This document shows positions 1-8,001 of a DNA stretch of 64,000 nucleotides, one piece after another. The DNA comes from Phascolarctobacterium sp. (GTDB lineage: Bacteria; Bacillota; Negativicutes; Acidaminococcales; Acidaminococcaceae). The notes below the pieces were generated by a model. It worked only from the letters and a program-made list of their open reading frames with translations. It was not told the DNA's origin and did not search any database. Each line of letters begins with the position of its first letter. Position 1 is the first letter of the stretch. The translations under genes were made by a program, and so were the position numbers. The stretch lies in the NCBI GenBank assembly GCA_003150755.1, contig QAMT01000002.1, positions 1-64,000 of the forward strand. Direction: 5' to 3'.

Positions 1-631
1 TGGTGATCAAACGCATGGAGGGTTTCGGCGGGAAAATGTAGGTGCCGCGAGCAGCATATTCTTTCAGGATATCGTTCTGAATGGTGCCGCGGAGTTTATC
101 AGCGGAAACGCCTTGTTTTTCAGCAACTGCAATGTACATAGCAAGAAGTACGGAAGCAGGAGCGTTGATGGTCATGGAAGTGGAAACTTTGTCCAGAGGA
201 ATGCCGTCGAACAGGATTTCCATATCTGCCAAGGAGTCGATAGCAACGCCTACTTTACCAACTTCGCCTTCGGACATCGGATCGGTGGAATCATAACCGA
301 TCTGGGTCGGCAGGTCGAATGCTACGGACAGGCCGCTGCCGCCGTTAGCTAACAGATAACGATAACGTTTGTTGGATTCTTCAGCGGTGGAGAAGCCAGC
401 ATACATACGCATGGTCCAGAAACGGCCGCGATACATGGTCGGCTGTACGCCACGGGTGTAAGGATATTCACCAGGGAAGCCGAGGTCTCTTTCATAATCG
501 AAACCTTCGATGTCGAGCGGGGTGTAGAGTCTGTTAGGCTCCAGGTTTGCACGTTCAGGGAATTTAACCAGTTTAGCTTCTACATCTTCATGGTATTTAG
601 CTAAGCCAGCTTTCAGAGTTTCATTTGACAT
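1..631 (-). CDS. mutB: Methylmalonyl-CoA mutase large subunit, N-terminal part (cut by window edge)
   Basis: Encodes the first 210 residues of adenosylcobalamin-dependent methylmalonyl-CoA mutase, which interconverts succinyl-CoA and methylmalonyl-CoA in succinate/propionate metabolism. The visible part is the start of the TIM-barrel substrate domain; segments such as YPYTRGVQPTMYRGRFWTMR and FDLPTQIGYDSTDP are typical of the family. The C-terminal B12-binding domain lies outside the window. The start is the ATG ending at 631, with AAGGAGG about 8 bases upstream. It follows the CoA-transferase on the same strand, a fitting pathway partner. I cannot tell a one-subunit enzyme from a mutA/mutB pair because the gene is cut. 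Confidence 0.95.
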   Translation of the reverse strand, partial: MSNETLKAGLAKYHEDVEAKLVKFPERANLEPNRLYTPLDIEGFDYERDLGFPGEYPYTRGVQPTMYRGRFWTMRMYAGFSTAEESNKRYRYLLANGGSGLSVAFDLPTQIGYDSTDPMSEGEVGKVGVAIDSLADMEILFDGIPLDKVSTSMTINAPASVLLAMYIAVAEKQGVSADKLRGTIQNDILKEYAARGTYIFPPKPSMRLIT

Positions 632-811
632 TCTCAAATCCTCCTTAAAATTTTTGTTTTCATACTATGGTTGGACTGCCACAGTACGGTGAGAGTGTCC
701 GTCATAAGACGGTCTATGGCAAAGCCTTGCGGCTTCGTCAACAAATTATATTAAGCTGTGCCGGAGGACTAGCTACCGCCGGCACAGGCTTAAGCCCCGA
801 TTAACCGGGAA
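632..811 (-). other. Structured intercistronic leader between CoA-transferase and mutase
   Basis: This 180-base gap contains several short stems on the minus strand. The strongest is a 9-bp perfect stem (756-764 with 779-787, CTGTGCCGG/CCGGCACAG). Smaller hairpins with AAGCC/GGCTT and CCGTC/GACGG arms follow toward the mutase. No T-run follows the strong stem, so it is not a classic terminator. It could stabilise or process a joint mRNA, or be a leader for the mutase. A weak promoter-like TTGACG lies between the stems. I saw no cobalamin-riboswitch signature. Confidence 0.4.
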
Positions 812-2332
812 TTATTTTTCCATAGTGCCGGTTTTGAGGAAGCGTTCATGGAAGGAGAATGCTTCTTCAAGGATATGCGGAGTCTGGCTGTTGCCGCAAG
901 CTTCGCAAGCTCTGTGGAAGTAATCCAGCAGCATCGGCTGATATTTCGGGTTAGCAATCTGATCAATGATGATCGGTGCTTTTTCTTTCGGAGTCAGGCC
1001 ACGGAGGTCAGCAACGCCGCGTTCGGAAACGATAACGTCAACGTCGAGGGTTGCATGGTCGATATGGCTGCAGAACGGAACAACGGAGCTGATTTTGCCG
1101 CCTTTAGCAAGAGAATTAGTGAAGAATACGGTGAGGTAGCCGTTACGAGCAAAGTCGCCGGAACCGCCAACGCCGTTCATCAATTTGGTGCCGCAGATGT
1201 GGGTGGAGTTTACGTTGCCGTAAATATCAACTTCAATAGCGGTGTTCATTGCGATAACGCCGATGCGGCGTGCAACTTCAGGGCTGTTGGAGATTTCCTG
1301 CGGACGGAGAATCAGGTAAGGTTTGTAATGTTCTACATTTTCATAGAATTTCTTCTGGCACTCCGGAGACGGAGTCAGAGCGGTGCCGGAAGCAACACGG
1401 AGTTTGCCTGCATCAATCAGGTCGAACATGCCGTCTTGGATAACTTCGGTGTAAACGGTGAGGTCTTCGAAGTCGGAGTTTACAAGGCCGTTGATAACTG
1501 CGTTAGCAACGGAACCTACGCCGGACTGCAACGGAAGCAGGTTTTTCGGCATACGGCCTTCTGCAACTTCTTTTTTGAGGAATGCAACAAGGTTTTCGCC
1601 CATGTGTTTTGCATCTTCGTCAATTTCGCCGAGCGGACGAACTTTATCGGTGATGTCGCAAGGAACAACAGCAACGATTTTGTCGAGTTCGCAAGGAATA
1701 TAAGTGGTACCAATGCGGTCTTCCGGTTTTTCGATAGGAATCGGTTTACGGTACGGAGGATCAAGAGGTACATAGGAGTCATGGATGCCTTCCAGTTCTA
1801 CCGGCTGGGTGGTGTTAACTTCTACGATAACTTTTTTAGCGCCTGCTACATAAGAGGAGCTGTTGCCCATGGAGGTAGTCGGAATCAGGCCTACTTTGCC
1901 ATCGCCAAGGTCTTTGATTTTGCAAACTTCGATGATTGCAACATCTACGCCTTTGCGGTTAGCCATGAAGCCATAGCGAACCATCTGTGCCATATGGCTG
2001 AGGTGAATATCGGCATATCTTACTTTGCCTTCGTTGATAGCTTTGCGGAGGGTGCCGTTAGTCTGATAAGGGAGACGGCGGTCCATGATGCCAGCTTCTA
2101 CCATTGCAGCATCAATTTCCGGGCCTACGGAAGCGCCGGTCCAAACATTAACTTTGAAGTCAGTGCCTTTGTATCTTTCAGACAGAGCAAGAGGTACAGC
2201 TTTCGGATAGCCAGACGGAGTAAAGCCGCTGACACCTAAGTTGTCACCATTTTGAATAAAGTCGGTTGCGGCTTCAGCGCTCATTACTTTGCCTGCAACC
2301 GCATCACAAATACGATCTTTAATATCGATCAT
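812..2332 (-). CDS. Succinyl-CoA:acetate/propionate CoA-transferase (acetyl-CoA hydrolase/transferase family)
   Basis: A 506-residue class I CoA-transferase of the Cat1/AarC/Ach1 type, which moves CoA between succinate and acetate or propionate. The likely catalytic glutamate is Glu296 in YTEVIQDG, matching the active-site Glu of AarC. The glycine-rich CoA-binding motif GVGGSGDFARN lies around residue 390. Length is normal for the family (about 500). Its position immediately upstream of methylmalonyl-CoA mutase suggests it activates succinate to succinyl-CoA for decarboxylation to propionate. The substrate is inferred from context; the fold and chemistry are well supported. It has a long upstream leader (see 2333-2730). 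Confidence 0.93.
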   Translation of the reverse strand: MIDIKDRICDAVAGKVMSAEAATDFIQNGDNLGVSGFTPSGYPKAVPLALSERYKGTDFKVNVWTGASVGPEIDAAMVEAGIMDRRLPYQTNGTLRKAINEGKVRYADIHLSHMAQMVRYGFMANRKGVDVAIIEVCKIKDLGDGKVGLIPTTSMGNSSSYVAGAKKVIVEVNTTQPVELEGIHDSYVPLDPPYRKPIPIEKPEDRIGTTYIPCELDKIVAVVPCDITDKVRPLGEIDEDAKHMGENLVAFLKKEVAEGRMPKNLLPLQSGVGSVANAVINGLVNSDFEDLTVYTEVIQDGMFDLIDAGKLRVASGTALTPSPECQKKFYENVEHYKPYLILRPQEISNSPEVARRIGVIAMNTAIEVDIYGNVNSTHICGTKLMNGVGGSGDFARNGYLTVFFTNSLAKGGKISSVVPFCSHIDHATLDVDVIVSERGVADLRGLTPKEKAPIIIDQIANPKYQPMLLDYFHRACEACGNSQTPHILEEAFSFHERFLKTGTMEK

Positions 2333-2730
2333 GTTCCTTCCTCCTTGATATTAAATATATATGGTTCCTGCCTTGCGGCATATTAACTTATCCGGCGAAA
2401 AATACCTTATAACGCGCAGGCGTTTAATATACTGTCCGCCAAATAAGGTAAACCCATAACATAAAAAAGGAGCACTTTAGTGTTATCCTGAATTTTAATA
2501 ATTACTGCAATAACGCCAAGTGCCAGCTCACGCTTTTTCCGTGGCAGGCACGCCAGGACTGCAAGCTGCCGGCCTGTGGTTTCCATCGGGGCTTCCGCAC
2601 CCCCTTTGTCTGCCCAAGCCTACATATACCCTCTTTCGGTTCCTTATATACTTCGACATTCCAAATAAAATTCCTTCTGCCGGAACTTAATTTGTGATAT
2701 TTTTTTGAAATTTTTTCACTTATATTATAA
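2333..2730 (-). other. Long structured 5' leader of the CoA-transferase, with candidate promoter
   Basis: No convincing gene lies here. A TATAAT -10 box sits on the minus strand at 2724-2729, with only a weak -35. Transcription from it would give a leader of about 385 bases. Within an otherwise AT-rich gap, 2515-2620 is GC-rich and folds into successive stems: GTGCC/GGCAC at 2520-2524 and 2547-2551 with CACG/CGTG inside, and a GGGG/CCCC hairpin near 2588-2604. I could not match it to cobalamin, c-di-GMP, c-di-AMP, THF, guanidine or fluoride riboswitches, nor to tmRNA, SRP RNA or RNase P. An 87-codon open frame here lacks protein character. Confidence 0.4.
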
Positions 2731-2856
2731 CACAAGAGGCAAAAGATTGTTATCTGAAAATTCAACGGGTCTGTAAGAAATACCCTTCTTTAGGCCCATA
2801 CAATATAATAACAGCAAAACTGTAACATGGCAAGTGTTTTGTTTACAATTTTTAAA

Positions 2857-2893
2857 GAAATACCCTTCGGACTCAAAAGTCCAAAGGGTATTT
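2857..2893 (-). terminator. Terminator of the hydrogenase operon
   Basis: A 13-bp stem, TACCCTTcGGACT paired with AGTCCaAAGGGTA with a CAAA loop, lies about 20 bases after the hydA stop codon. It is followed by TTTCTTT on the minus strand. The AT-rich flank on the other side could make it work in both directions, but no plus-strand gene ends here. Confidence 0.8.
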
Positions 2894-2914
2894 TATAGCA
2901 TTTAATTAGTATGT

Positions 2915-4639
2915 TTAACGTATTTGATGATGATAGTGCGTGTGCAGTAGACTGTGTGCTTTTTCTCCAAGCGGTTTACCCAGCCAGGTTTTATAAAGCT
3001 CAATAATTTCCGGGTTTTCGTGGGATTTTCGTAACTCATTAGCCCTGTCACAGTCAAAGAGTCCCTTTCTGCGCAGTTCGCGGATTTCCCTGTTGACGGG
3101 AACGGGCTGTCCGCCGCCGCCGATGCAGCCGCCCGGACACGCCATTACTTCGATAAACTGGTAATCGGCTGTGCCGTTTTTGATGCGTTCCATCATCTGC
3201 ATTGCTGATTTTAAGGTATGCACAACGGCAATTTTTATCTTCTGCCCGGCGATTTCAATTTCTGCTTCGCGGGTATATTCCATGCCGCGCACTTCTTCGT
3301 AATCAACACGCGGAAGGTCCTGGCCTGCAAGCACGTCGGCAACGGTTCTCAGCGCTGCTTCCATAACGCCGCCGGTGGTGCCGAAGATTACGCCTGCACC
3401 GCTGCCGGTGCCAAGCGGAGAATCAAATTCTTCTTCTTTAAGGCGTTTAAAATCAAGCCCGGCTTCGCGTATCATACGCCCAAGCTCGCGGGTGGTAATG
3501 ACGATATCGACATCCTGATAGCCGGAGGCGCGCATTTCGGGCCTTGCAGCTTCTGCCTTTTTGGCAGTGCAGGGCATTACGGAAACGCTGACGATTTTCG
3601 CCGGGTCGATACCGGCTTTTTCGGCAAAGTAGGTTTTGGCTACCGCGCCGAACATCTGCTGCGGGGATTTGGCCGTAGAAAGATGCGGCAAAAGCTCCGG
3701 ATATTTAAGTTCTATCATATTGACCCAACCTGGGCTGCACGAAGTAATCATCGGCAGAAGGCCGCCGTTTTGCAGCCTGTCGAGAAATTCGTGCCCTTCT
3801 TCCATAATGGTAAGGTCTGCGGAAAAATCGGTGTCAAATACTTTATCAAACCCCAGGTGGCGCAATGCCGCAACCATTTTGCCGGTTACGATGCTGCCGG
3901 GCTCCATGCCAAGTTCTTCGCCGATAGCGACGCGCACGGACGGCGCTGTCTGCACAATAACAACTTTGTCCGGGTCGTTGATGGCATCCCAGACTTTTTC
4001 AGTATCGTCGCGTTCAACAATCGCGCCGGTAGGGCAAACGCTTGCACACTGGCCGCAGTAGCTGCACGCAACCTGCCCGAGGTCACATTCAAATGCTGTG
4101 GAAACAATCGTATCAAAGCCGCGGTTGGCAAAGCTGTAAACGTTCATGCCCTGTACATCGCGGCAAACGCGGATGCAGCGTCCGCAAAGGATACATTTTT
4201 CCTGGTCGCGCACCAGGCAGGGGTTGCTGCCGTCGATAGTATGCGCCTTACGTGCGCCGCCCTCGAAGCGGATTTTACGCAGGCCAAGGTCGGCGGCAAT
4301 TTTTTGCAGTTCGCAGTCGCCGCTTTTCTGGCAGGCCAGGCAGTCTTTTGGGTGGTTTGCCAAAAGCAGTTCTACCACCATGCGGCGTGCGGCACGTACT
4401 TTAGGCGTGTTGGTTTTTACAACCATGCCTTCGGCAACAGGATATACGCAGGAGGCAACCAGTGTCCTTGCGCCGCTTGCTTCTACCACGCACAGGCGGC
4501 AGGCGCCTTCGGGAGCAAGCTCGGGGTGATAACATAATGTAGGAATGTAAATGCCGGCACTGCGGGCCGCTTCCAGAATAGTTGCGTTTTTAGGGGCTTG
4601 TACAGTCTGCCCGTTAATTGTCAAGGTAACCATGTCCAT
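2915..4639 (-). CDS. hydA: [FeFe] hydrogenase catalytic subunit of a trimeric NAD-linked enzyme
   Basis: A 574-residue [FeFe] hydrogenase that reversibly makes H2, probably from NADH with or without ferredoxin (group A3 style). Domains in order: [2Fe-2S] plant-type ferredoxin (Cys36, 47, 50, 64); His-Cys3 cluster motif (HPKDCLACQKSGDC, about 96-109); two [4Fe-4S] motifs (Cys149-159 and Cys192-202); then the H-cluster domain. The H-cluster motifs are TSCSPGW (299-305), MPCTAKKAEA (from 355) and MACPGGCIGGGGQP (from 499). It is the last gene of the operon, 12 bases after the NuoF-like subunit. The soluble cytoplasmic location follows from the absence of a Tat signal or membrane segments. Whether it bifurcates electrons cannot be decided from sequence alone. 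Confidence 0.95.
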   Translation of the reverse strand: MDMVTLTINGQTVQAPKNATILEAARSAGIYIPTLCYHPELAPEGACRLCVVEASGARTLVASCVYPVAEGMVVKTNTPKVRAARRMVVELLLANHPKDCLACQKSGDCELQKIAADLGLRKIRFEGGARKAHTIDGSNPCLVRDQEKCILCGRCIRVCRDVQGMNVYSFANRGFDTIVSTAFECDLGQVACSYCGQCASVCPTGAIVERDDTEKVWDAINDPDKVVIVQTAPSVRVAIGEELGMEPGSIVTGKMVAALRHLGFDKVFDTDFSADLTIMEEGHEFLDRLQNGGLLPMITSCSPGWVNMIELKYPELLPHLSTAKSPQQMFGAVAKTYFAEKAGIDPAKIVSVSVMPCTAKKAEAARPEMRASGYQDVDIVITTRELGRMIREAGLDFKRLKEEEFDSPLGTGSGAGVIFGTTGGVMEAALRTVADVLAGQDLPRVDYEEVRGMEYTREAEIEIAGQKIKIAVVHTLKSAMQMMERIKNGTADYQFIEVMACPGGCIGGGGQPVPVNREIRELRRKGLFDCDRANELRKSHENPEIIELYKTWLGKPLGEKAHSLLHTHYHHQIR

Positions 4640-4651
4640 AATTCTGCCCCC

Positions 4652-6442
4652 TTATCCCTTAACTATTGCCTTAAACGGACAAGCCGCCATGCAGGCACCG
4701 CATTTAATACATTTGGTCTGGTCTATAACATGCTTGGTGCGCGGCTGGCCGCTGATGGCCTGTACCGGGCACTGACGCACGCAAAGGCCGCAGCCCTTGC
4801 ACTGGTCGGTAATGGTATAGCGTGCAAGTTTTTCGCAAACGCCGGCCGGGCAGCGTTTTTCTTTGATGTGCGCTTCGTACTCATCGCGGAAATATTTAAG
4901 CGTGCTGAGTACCGGGTTCGGTGCAGTCTGGCCCAGGCCGCAGAGTGCGGTTTGTTTAATGTTGGCTGCCAGTTCTTCCAAAAGCTCAATGTCGCCTTCG
5001 CGCCCCTGCCCTTCGGTGATGCGGGTCAGGATTTCCAGCATACGCTTGGTGCCTTCGCGGCAGGGCGTACATTTGCCGCAGGATTCGGACTGCGTAAAGT
5101 TAAGGAAGAATTTGGCAACATCGACCATGCAGGTATCTTCGTCCATTACAACCAGGCCGCCGCTGCCCATCATAGCGCCGACGGAAATCAAAGAGTCGTA
5201 ATCAACGGAAAGGTCCAGCATGGATTCCGGCAGGCAGCCGCCGGACGGGCCGCCGATTTGCACGGCTTTGAATTTTTTGCCGTTGGTAATGCCGCCGCCG
5301 ATGTCGAAAATAATTTCGCGCATGGTAATGCCCATCGGCACTTCGGCAAGGCCGGTATTGTTGATTTTGCCGGTCAGCGCAAAAACCTTGGTGCCTTTGG
5401 AGTTTTCCGTGCCGAAGCCGCAGTACCAGTCTGCGCCGTTGGTAATAATGGAAGCCACGTTGGCGAAGGTTTCTACGTTATTGATATTGGTAGGCTTGCC
5501 CCACAGGCCGGAAACAGCCGGGAACGGCGGACGCGGGCGGGGCATGCCGCGGCGTCCTTCGATAGATGCCATCAGTGCGGTTTCTTCGCCGCAGACGAAA
5601 GCACCGGCGCCTTCTTTGATATGGATTTTGAAACTGAATTTTGTGCCGAAAATGTTATCGCCCAACAGGCCCATCTGCTCAGCCTGTTCAATAGCTACGC
5701 GCAGACGTTTGATAGCCAGCGGATATTCGGCACGCACATAAATATAGCCTTCATCTGCGCCGATAGCATAGCCGCAGATTGCCATGCCTTCCAGCACCTT
5801 ATGCGGGTCGCCTTCCAGCACGCTGCGGTCCATAAAGGCACCGGGGTCGCCCTCATCGGCGTTGCAGATAACGTATTTTTTATCGTTGACGGAGTTGGCT
5901 GCAAACTGCCATTTAACGCCGGTCGGAAAACCGCCGCCGCCGCGTCCGCGCAGGCCGGATTTTTTAACTTCATCAATAACTTCCTGCGGGGTCATGGTAG
6001 TTACAGCTTTGGCAAGCGCTTCATAACCGCCAACTGCGATATATTCTTCAATCTGTTCCGGGTTGATTGCGCCGCAATGCTCCAGAACAAGGCGTTTTTG
6101 TTTTTTGTAAAAGTTGATTTCCGAATAGGACGGAATCTGTTCGTGGGTCAGCGGCTCGTGATATAAAAGGCGCTCTACGATGCGGCCTTTAAACAGATGG
6201 CTGTCCACAATTTCTTCAACGTCTTCCGGTTTTACGCGGCAGTAAAAAGTACCTTCCGGGTAAATAATTACCAGCGGGCCATGCTCGCAAAAGCCGTGGC
6301 AGCCGGTTTCTACAATCATTACCTCGTCGCTCAGCCCTCTTTTTTCAAGCTCTCTGGCAAACGCCAGCTGCACTTCTTTAGAGCCGGCCGATTTACAGCC
6401 GGTGCCGCCGCAGACAAGGACATGTGCTCTTATATGCTGCAT
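4652..6442 (-). CDS. hydB: NADH-binding flavoprotein subunit of hydrogenase (NuoF-like)
   Basis: A 596-residue electron-input subunit that binds NAD(H) and FMN. The N-terminal 100 residues form a thioredoxin-like [2Fe-2S] domain with cysteines in CGGTGCKSAG and ETGCHGFCEHG. The central NuoF core carries GRGGGGFPTGVKW, the glycine-rich FMN/NADH site. SCGKCTPCREGTKRM binds a [4Fe-4S] cluster. The C-terminus adds two ferredoxin motifs (CKGCGLCVRQCP and CIKCGACMAACP), which complex I NuoF lacks but hydrogenase HydB and HndC proteins have. GGGAGG lies about 6 bases before the ATG. It is followed closely by hydA. Confidence 0.95.
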   Translation of the reverse strand: MQHIRAHVLVCGGTGCKSAGSKEVQLAFARELEKRGLSDEVMIVETGCHGFCEHGPLVIIYPEGTFYCRVKPEDVEEIVDSHLFKGRIVERLLYHEPLTHEQIPSYSEINFYKKQKRLVLEHCGAINPEQIEEYIAVGGYEALAKAVTTMTPQEVIDEVKKSGLRGRGGGGFPTGVKWQFAANSVNDKKYVICNADEGDPGAFMDRSVLEGDPHKVLEGMAICGYAIGADEGYIYVRAEYPLAIKRLRVAIEQAEQMGLLGDNIFGTKFSFKIHIKEGAGAFVCGEETALMASIEGRRGMPRPRPPFPAVSGLWGKPTNINNVETFANVASIITNGADWYCGFGTENSKGTKVFALTGKINNTGLAEVPMGITMREIIFDIGGGITNGKKFKAVQIGGPSGGCLPESMLDLSVDYDSLISVGAMMGSGGLVVMDEDTCMVDVAKFFLNFTQSESCGKCTPCREGTKRMLEILTRITEGQGREGDIELLEELAANIKQTALCGLGQTAPNPVLSTLKYFRDEYEAHIKEKRCPAGVCEKLARYTITDQCKGCGLCVRQCPVQAISGQPRTKHVIDQTKCIKCGACMAACPFKAIVKG

Positions 6443-6461
6443 AAAAAACCCTCCCCGATGT

Positions 6462-6830
6462 TTATTCCTGTTCTATTTTGCCTACGACAAGCTCCTCTAC
6501 TACCCTGCCGTTAACGACGTGTTCTGCAATGATTTTCTTCACATCGGCAGGTTTTACCTTACCATAGGTGATGCGCGGTTCTCCGGGCCGCACAACGTCT
6601 ACCAGGACTTCCTTTTCGCACATGCCGATGCAGCCGGTCTGCTGCACCTGCACATCATTAAGATGACGGACTGCCAGTTCGTCCAGCACAGCCTTCATTA
6701 CTTCGCGCGCACCGGCCGCAATGCCGCAGGTGCCCATGCCGATAATAATTTTGGTAGTGCTGCTCTGGCGCACTTTAATATCGTTTTTCAGCTTTTCGCG
6801 TAAAGCTTTAAGGTCCTCCAAAGTTTTCAT
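6462..6830 (-). CDS. Thioredoxin-like [2Fe-2S] ferredoxin, hydrogenase operon
   Basis: A 122-residue small ferredoxin of the NuoE C-terminal/thioredoxin-like type, common in trimeric hydrogenase operons (compare HndB). Cysteines occur in GMGTCGIAAGA and QTGCIGMCEKE, giving the usual four ligands. I chose the ATG at 6830 rather than an in-frame ATG seven codons upstream, because AGGAGG stands 6 bases before it and this removes an overlap with the preceding ATPase gene. It probably passes electrons between the NuoE-like and NuoF-like subunits; this role is inferred from position. Confidence 0.88.
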   Translation of the reverse strand: MKTLEDLKALREKLKNDIKVRQSSTTKIIIGMGTCGIAAGAREVMKAVLDELAVRHLNDVQVQQTGCIGMCEKEVLVDVVRPGEPRITYGKVKPADVKKIIAEHVVNGRVVEELVVGKIEQE

Positions 6831-6831
6831 T

Positions 6832-7386
6832 TCAATCCTCCTGCCCGGCATGCAGCGCGTCCAGCTGCTGCCTCAGATATTCCTCCGTCCAGCGGTAAAC
6901 TTCCGGATGGGCAAAATCGGTTTCCCTGCCCAAAACGGCACGCACTTCCTGCGTGTCAAACGTAAAATTCCCGCCTGCGGCGCTGTAAGTAAAAACAAGG
7001 TCTGTCTGCGGCGCACCTGCCAACAGCACTGCAATGCTGCCTGCAATATCGCCCAGGGGCGGACGGTCAATATTATCCGCTTTAAAAGCGGCTTTAACAA
7101 CAGTTCCTTCGCCCAGCCTTGATTTGATGTCGAAATAGCCGCCGCACTGCGCCGTTACCATGTCCATAAACGGTATGCCCATGCCTACCTTGCGGGTAAG
7201 GCGGCTGGTAACAAACGGGTCGCGCGCCTTTTTTACCATTTCCTCCGACATGCCGCGGCCGTCATCGGCAATGGCAAAAGTAAAATAGCCGTTTTCGTTT
7301 TCGTTGATATCTATCTGTACATGATGAGCGCCTGCCTCGATTGAGTTCTGCGCCAAATCCAGTATATGCAGTGAAAGCTCTCTCAT
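6832..7386 (-). CDS. Histidine-kinase-type ATPase domain protein inside hydrogenase operon
   Basis: A 184-residue protein that is essentially a GHKL ATP-binding domain alone. The N-box is in LDLAQNSIEAGA and the G1 box in IADDGRGMSEEM; GMGIPFMD looks like the G2 region. No sensor, transmembrane or dimerisation-phosphotransfer domain is present, so it is not a normal sensor kinase. It sits between the NuoE-like and ferredoxin genes and starts 2 bases after the NuoE-like stop, which suggests translational coupling. Similar ATPases occur in hydrogenase operons of anaerobic firmicutes. A protein-kinase or regulatory role is plausible but unproven. Confidence 0.8.
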   Translation of the reverse strand: MRELSLHILDLAQNSIEAGAHHVQIDINENENGYFTFAIADDGRGMSEEMVKKARDPFVTSRLTRKVGMGIPFMDMVTAQCGGYFDIKSRLGEGTVVKAAFKADNIDRPPLGDIAGSIAVLLAGAPQTDLVFTYSAAGGNFTFDTQEVRAVLGRETDFAHPEVYRWTEEYLRQQLDALHAGQED

Positions 7387-7388
7387 AG

Positions 7389-7886
7389 TTACTGGTATTT
7401 TGCCAGAATGGCTTTTAATTTATCGGGCGTAAGCCTGCCGTGGGTATCTTCGTTGACCTGCATAACAGGCGCCAGGCCGCACGCGCCAATGCAGGCAACT
7501 GTTTCCAGCGTAAAGCGCAGGTCGTCGGTAGTATGCCCGGCTTTGATGCCCAGTTCTTTTTCAAGCGCCAGTAAAATGTTTTTGCCGCCGCGTACATGGC
7601 AGGCAGTGCCCTGGCATACGCGGATGATATTGCGCCCGCGCGGATTGAGATGGAACTGCGAATAAAAAGTTACAACGCCGTAAATCTGCGAGATAGGCGT
7701 GCCGGTCTGTCCGGCAACGTATTCCAGCGCATCTTTCGGCAGATAATTATACAAGGACTGTACTTCCTGTAAAATCGGAATCAGCGAGCCTTTGACGCCC
7801 TTGTATTTGGCAAGAATGGCATCAATGCGGGTCTTTTCCGGATTTTCGCCGCCGCAGCAGCTGCATGTTCTCTCCACAAAGCTCAT
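7389..7886 (-). CDS. hydC: NuoE-like [2Fe-2S] subunit of hydrogenase
   Basis: A 165-residue homologue of the complex I 24-kDa subunit and first gene of the hydrogenase operon. It carries the conserved VTFYSQF segment, then CQGTACHVRGG and CIGACGLAPVM, which supply the four cysteines of the [2Fe-2S] cluster. An extra N-terminal CSCCGG is present. In trimeric hydrogenases this subunit joins the NuoF-like and catalytic subunits. GGAG lies upstream of the ATG, and a strong promoter lies 44 bases further out. Confidence 0.93.
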   Translation of the reverse strand: MSFVERTCSCCGGENPEKTRIDAILAKYKGVKGSLIPILQEVQSLYNYLPKDALEYVAGQTGTPISQIYGVVTFYSQFHLNPRGRNIIRVCQGTACHVRGGKNILLALEKELGIKAGHTTDDLRFTLETVACIGACGLAPVMQVNEDTHGRLTPDKLKAILAKYQ

Positions 7887-7929
7887 GGTACATTCTCTCC
7901 TTATCCTTTAATTTAAATGTACAAGATAT

Positions 7930-7958
7930 ACTATACCAAATTACAGCTATATATTCAA
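7930..7958 (-). promoter_or_regulatory. Promoter of the hydrogenase operon
   Basis: On the minus strand TTGAAT (7953-7958) and TATAGT (7930-7935) are separated by exactly 17 bases, with an extended TGG before the -10. The transcript would start near 7923, giving a leader of about 37 bases. Direct repeats ATACTATTT (7958-7966 and 7990-7998) and GTGTATA (7970-7976 and 7986-7992) overlap or lie just upstream of the -35, a place suited to a regulator. Confidence 0.75.
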
Positions 7959-8001
7959 TACTATTTGCCGTGTATATTTTAAGCAGTGTATACTATTTAT
8001 T

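Noticed and set aside
632..811. A cobalamin riboswitch before the B12-dependent mutase
   Set aside because: I looked for the B12-box and the core sequences and found neither here nor in 2333-2730.
2502..2765. An 87-codon minus-strand frame in the leader of the CoA-transferase
   Set aside because: No ribosome site and no protein-like pattern. It spans the candidate promoter and the structured RNA region.
4598..6166. A 522-codon plus-strand frame, with similar ones at 848-2239, 3218-4537 and 59489-61000
   Set aside because: Each is antisense to a strongly supported gene (NuoF-like subunit, CoA-transferase, hydA, RND permease) and reads as low-complexity composition.
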